Shown here in pieces: positions 7,930-10,212 of a stretch of 10,212 nucleotides of DNA. The stretch spans positions 4,601 through 14,812 of the forward strand of contig MU070528.1 of assembly GCA_002284615.2 (NCBI GenBank). The letters run 5' to 3'. Source of the DNA: Dunaliella salina. Lineage: Eukaryota; Chlorophyta; Chlorophyceae; Chlamydomonadales; Dunaliellaceae. The notes below the pieces were generated by a model. The model saw only the letters and a program-made list of their open reading frames with translations, was not told the origin of the DNA and did not search any database. A program made the translations under genes and the position numbers. Position 1 is the first letter of the stretch. The number at the start of each line of letters is the position of its first letter.

Positions 7930-8033
7930 TTGGCTGAAGAGCGCCTGAAAGCGTCTGAAATCAGACGCGCCTGAACAATCAATGATCAGGCGCGCCTGAA
8001 AATTCTTCAGACGCTCTTCAGACGCTCTGGCAG
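7930..8033. mobile_element. Miniature foldback element with GCGTCTGAA/GCGCCTGAA words
   Basis: About 104 bp fold into one imperfect hairpin. The left arm reads TTGGCTGAAGAGCGCCTGAA, and the right arm, read inward, CTGCCAGAGCGTCTGAAGAG. The interior has TCAGACGCGCCTGA and TCAGGCGCGCCTGA around an AATCAATGAT centre. The outer pattern matches the GCGGTTGAA element end (CTGGCA...TTGAAGAGCGG...TGA) with only the 9-mer word changed, so I place it in the same group. No clear target duplication was found. Confidence 0.55.
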
Positions 8034-8122
8034 TTCATCAGATGCAGCTGCCCGGAACCTTTGACTTGCTTTTCTTATTTTTCATCTCTTGAAAATGAGA
8101 GTACCTCTAAAAACGATTAAAA

Positions 8123-8330
8123 CCCAGGTGTCCCCCCGTACCCCTCCAGATCCCCGTAAGCCTCTATTGTCCCACATCTTGTGGTGGAGGAGGCACACCG
8201 CTCTTTTGAGCCAATGTGTCCCCTTCTCCTCAAATTCATGTAAGTGGAGTCCCTCTGCCTTCAAAGATGTTATTTGCTTTCTGCTTTCTTGGCCTTGGGC
8301 AAGGGATGGAGGTGCCTTATTTGAGCGACT
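8123..8330 (+). pseudogene. E4: 3' end fragment of the retroelement
   Basis: CCTCCAGATCC at 8143-8153 matches the codons for the PPDP terminus of E1 at 718-728. In E4 the final His codon is CGT and the stop has become AAG, so the reading frame is open beyond. The following bases to about 8262 match the E1 3' tail (GTGGAGGAGGCACACCGCTC, TTGAGCCAATGTG, CCTTCTCCT, ATGTAAG). Only the last few codons and the tail remain, as expected for a strongly 5'-truncated copy or a deletion remnant. Confidence 0.65.
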
Positions 8331-8339
8331 CTGACCTAA

Positions 8340-8640
8340 GATCAGAAACATGCAGTACGCTTCAAATTTTTGCTAGTGCACACTGTCACCCCCATGAGGA
8401 GCCAGGCACAACCTTCACTTGCTTGCCTTGATGAACGAAAACACCAACAAAGTACACCGCATTTTCTCTTCAACAAATCAGCATCAGGTACTGCTTGCAA
8501 ACCTCCTGGTCCCCATTGACCTTTATCCCCTTCCACTCTTGGCGGAGGGATGCACGGTTCCTTGGCCCTAGATTTCCTCAGATACTCATTTAGCGCAGGG
8601 AACATCTCCATTGCCTACTTACTTTTCCCTTCCTTTCTTA
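8340..8640 (+). pseudogene. E5: internally deleted copy of the retroelement
   Basis: A plus-strand frame starting at about 8342 encodes QKHAVRFK, identical to residues 20-27 of E2 just before its zinc knuckle. It then lacks the knuckle and nuclease core and ends in PPGPH with a TGA at 8517-8519, matching the PPDPH end of the other copies. After the stop, the sequence resembles the E2 3' tail (GGATGCACGGTTCCTTGGCCCTAG, TTGCCTAC). Head and tail of the same domain are thus present with most of the middle missing. It lies directly behind E4 in the same orientation. Confidence 0.55.
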
Positions 8641-8718
8641 AGTGATATATGTTTCTAGATCATCAAAGGAAAGAGAATCCATGCTGCAAATGAGTAAGCG
8701 CCAGTGCACATGGGAGGA

Positions 8719-8904
<186 letters not shown>

Positions 8905-9430
8905 CTTCAGTGAATGTGTGCGCATGTTTGCTACAGTAAATATGTGAACGGTCATTCTAAGCAGAAAGGAAGGAGACTACCAAAAAACAAATTGCTCGGA
9001 GCATTGTTAGATAGGTTTAGCACGACCTAAGGGTCATGAGGAACATTATAAGACATGGAACCAACTTAAGGAGGGAAGATGCAGGTAGTGAAACACACCT
9101 TCATGGCTACTTATGCGAGGAAACCTGCACACGTGAGACGCCTTTTCATAACCGAGGGGAATGGGATATTCCAGCCTGGAGAGCTGTCTCCTTCATCAGC
9201 AAGTCATAAAGAAGATTGTTTGACATTGAATCCGACACCCAAGATTCATGTTCATGCTCTATCAGCAGAATGGATGTAACACCCGGGGCTGGGGTGGTTT
9301 CTTGGGAAGCAGTGAGGAATAATGCCCACAAGCTTGTATGCTTAAGCACTCTGTGCCTTGAATGCATGAAACCACGCCAGACCTTGCGCCCCGGGGCCCT
9401 ACACCACAGCCGAACCAAATGCTGTACCTC
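8905..9430. other. No recognisable feature
   Basis: Open frames of 66-105 codons occur on both strands without recognisable motifs. The stretch lies between the TG tract and the probable 3' end of the aminopeptidase gene and is most likely intergenic. Confidence 0.4.
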
Positions 9431-9446
9431 GTAAGTCAAATCCGAG

Positions 9447-9452
9447 TTTATT
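9447..9452 (-). terminator. Possible poly(A) signal of the methionine aminopeptidase gene
   Basis: The minus strand reads AATAAA here, about 160 bases after the stop codon at 9614-9616. Position and sequence suit a cleavage/polyadenylation signal. A hexamer arises often by chance, so this is tentative. Confidence 0.35.
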
Positions 9453-9613
9453 GCATGCTGCATTTAGTTGGCATGCCAAAAATGTCCATCCATGGAGACA
9501 ACATCGAAGCTGTAGGACCCTGCCCAGGCGAAACCAGGGTCCCTGCTCCAGGAGTGGTAAGCACTTTGCGGGCAGATTGTGAGTTGTTGTGCAAGTTCCG
9601 TGCGAGTCACGGG

Positions 9614-10033
9614 CTACGGCAAAGTCAGGATCTCCACTCCTTCTGGGGTGATAAGCACTGTGTGCTCGTATTGGGCAGCCAACCCCCCATCCTTAGTGAC
9701 CACTGTCCACTCGTCCTTCCATGTGTCACACTTGGGTTGGCCCTGCAGTCCAAAAAAGATTGTAAAGGATTGCACAAAGCAACCCCACAGCTTGGGAATT
9801 AGCTGTAAGTTTCTTTGATGCAAACCTTTTCACAGGAGACCAACAAAGAGTCTGGCATTGAGAAGGTAATGCAAGCTTTTGAGTCATGAACGACACCTGG
9901 AAGGATTGCCAGCCTGGTGCACCACATGCTTCAATCCATGGTGAAACCACAGCCAGAAAACACTGGATTTTGCAGTGATGCAGAGTGTTCTGCTTGCTAC
10001 TCACCTGGACCAGCATTGGCTCTATCGTAAACG
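9614..10033 (-). CDS. Methionine aminopeptidase type I, last two coding exons (partial gene)
   Basis: Methionine aminopeptidase removes the initiator Met from new proteins using a two-metal site. Exon A (10033-10005, 29 nt) encodes FTIEPMLVQ preceded by two bases of a split codon. It is bounded by TTTGCAG on the left and GTGAGT on the right. The intron is 262 bp (10004-9743) and ends in TTTTTGGACTGCAG. Exon B (9742-9614) encodes [28 protein letters not shown] and GVEILTLP, then TAG. The Glu in TIEPM (10020-10022) and the Glu in QYEHT (9665-9667) are metal ligands in the family; the order and the W-T-x-x-T-x-D-x-x-x-x-A-Q pattern are of type I, not type II. The exons join in frame. The N-terminal part with the other ligands lies beyond the window, so cytosolic or organellar targeting cannot be judged. 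No stops or lost residues: probably a functional host gene. Confidence 0.9.
9743..10004 (-). other. Intron of the methionine aminopeptidase gene
   Basis: It begins GTGAGT and ends with a T-rich tract followed by CAG. It separates the TIEPM-bearing microexon from the final exon and contains no recognisable feature. Confidence 0.8.
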
Positions 10034-10158
10034 CTGCAAAGACAAATGATCACCAGAAATGCGTGCATTTGTTAAGGCATGGAGAGATTGGAGGCTGCAA
10101 CTTTAAATGCAAGCAGTCAAAGCTGCATGAGGCAGTAACCACCAAATGCTTGAATGCA

Positions 10159-10212
10159 TGTGTGTGTGCGTGTGCGTGTGCGTGTGTGCGTGTGTGTGTG
10201 TGTGTGTATGTG
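10159..10212. repeat. TG/CG-TG microsatellite at the window edge
   Basis: TG repeats interspersed with TGTGCG units run to the last base. The tract would lie in the upstream intron of the aminopeptidase gene. I saw no exon between it and 10033. Confidence 0.9.

Noticed and set aside
7930..8033. Transcription terminator hairpin
   Set aside because: The stem is built of repeated 9-mer words matching the other transposon ends, is far longer than a terminator and has no U-tract.
8342..8611. Minus-strand 89-codon open frame ending KRTACF
   Set aside because: It ends like the shadow frame at 2728-3006 because it is the reverse of the E5 QKHAVRFK codons; the plus strand is the meaningful one.
9362..9802. 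Plus-strand 146-codon open frame
   Set aside because: It overlaps the methionine aminopeptidase last exon on the other strand, which has clear family motifs and splice sites.
9726..10016. Minus-strand 96-codon open frame read as one protein
   Set aside because: It begins inside the microexon and runs through the intron; only its first few codons (MLVQ) are exonic, and the acceptor at 9743 fits splicing.

Overview
This window is nuclear DNA from a large, repeat-rich eukaryotic genome. The evidence is a spliced gene end with GT-AG introns, nested and decayed transposons, long TG microsatellites and no dense run of intact genes. A green-lineage host (alga or early land plant) is my best guess, from the style of the palindromic DNA elements and the retroelement proteins. 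The sequence alone does not prove this and I cannot name a species.

Most of the window is a graveyard of one retroelement-like superfamily. At least five copies or pieces can be recognised: E1 (+, about 342-960), E2 (-, about 4131-1880, interrupted), E3 (-, about 6960-4305, perhaps from 7860), E4 (+, about 8123-8330) and E5 (+, about 8340-8640). E1, E2 and E3 share a C-terminal block: a CCHC zinc knuckle (seen in E2 and E3), an R-H-N/H motif, an RPD motif, then an E-x-K type motif (intact only in E1), and finally the same last residues PPDPH before the stop. I read this as a restriction-like (PD-(D/E)XK) endonuclease of the sort found at the end of R2-like non-LTR retrotransposons. E3 is the longest. 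Upstream of the nuclease block, and apparently in one ancestral reading frame, it carries an RNase H domain and, before that, a methyltransferase-like domain resembling the PCIF1 family of cap-adenosine N6-methyltransferases. I see no reverse transcriptase between these domains. All copies are broken by stops, frameshifts, truncations or insertions.

Three short non-autonomous DNA elements of a hAT-like kind lie among these fragments: about 103-335, 3146-4062 and about 7930-8033. Each is made of a roughly 8-9 bp word repeated in direct and inverted orientation, but the word differs: TATAGCGC, GCGGTTGAA and GCGTCTGAA/GCGCCTGAA. The middle one sits inside E2. It is flanked by near-identical 8 bp target duplications, and removing it rejoins E2's reading frame.

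At the right end, on the minus strand, are the last two coding exons of a type I methionine aminopeptidase gene (29 nt and 129 nt, separated by a 262 bp intron). This is the only host gene I can support. The rest of that gene lies beyond the window. A long TG tract (8719-8904, with one N) separates the repeat cluster from the gene, and a second TG/CG-TG tract closes the window.
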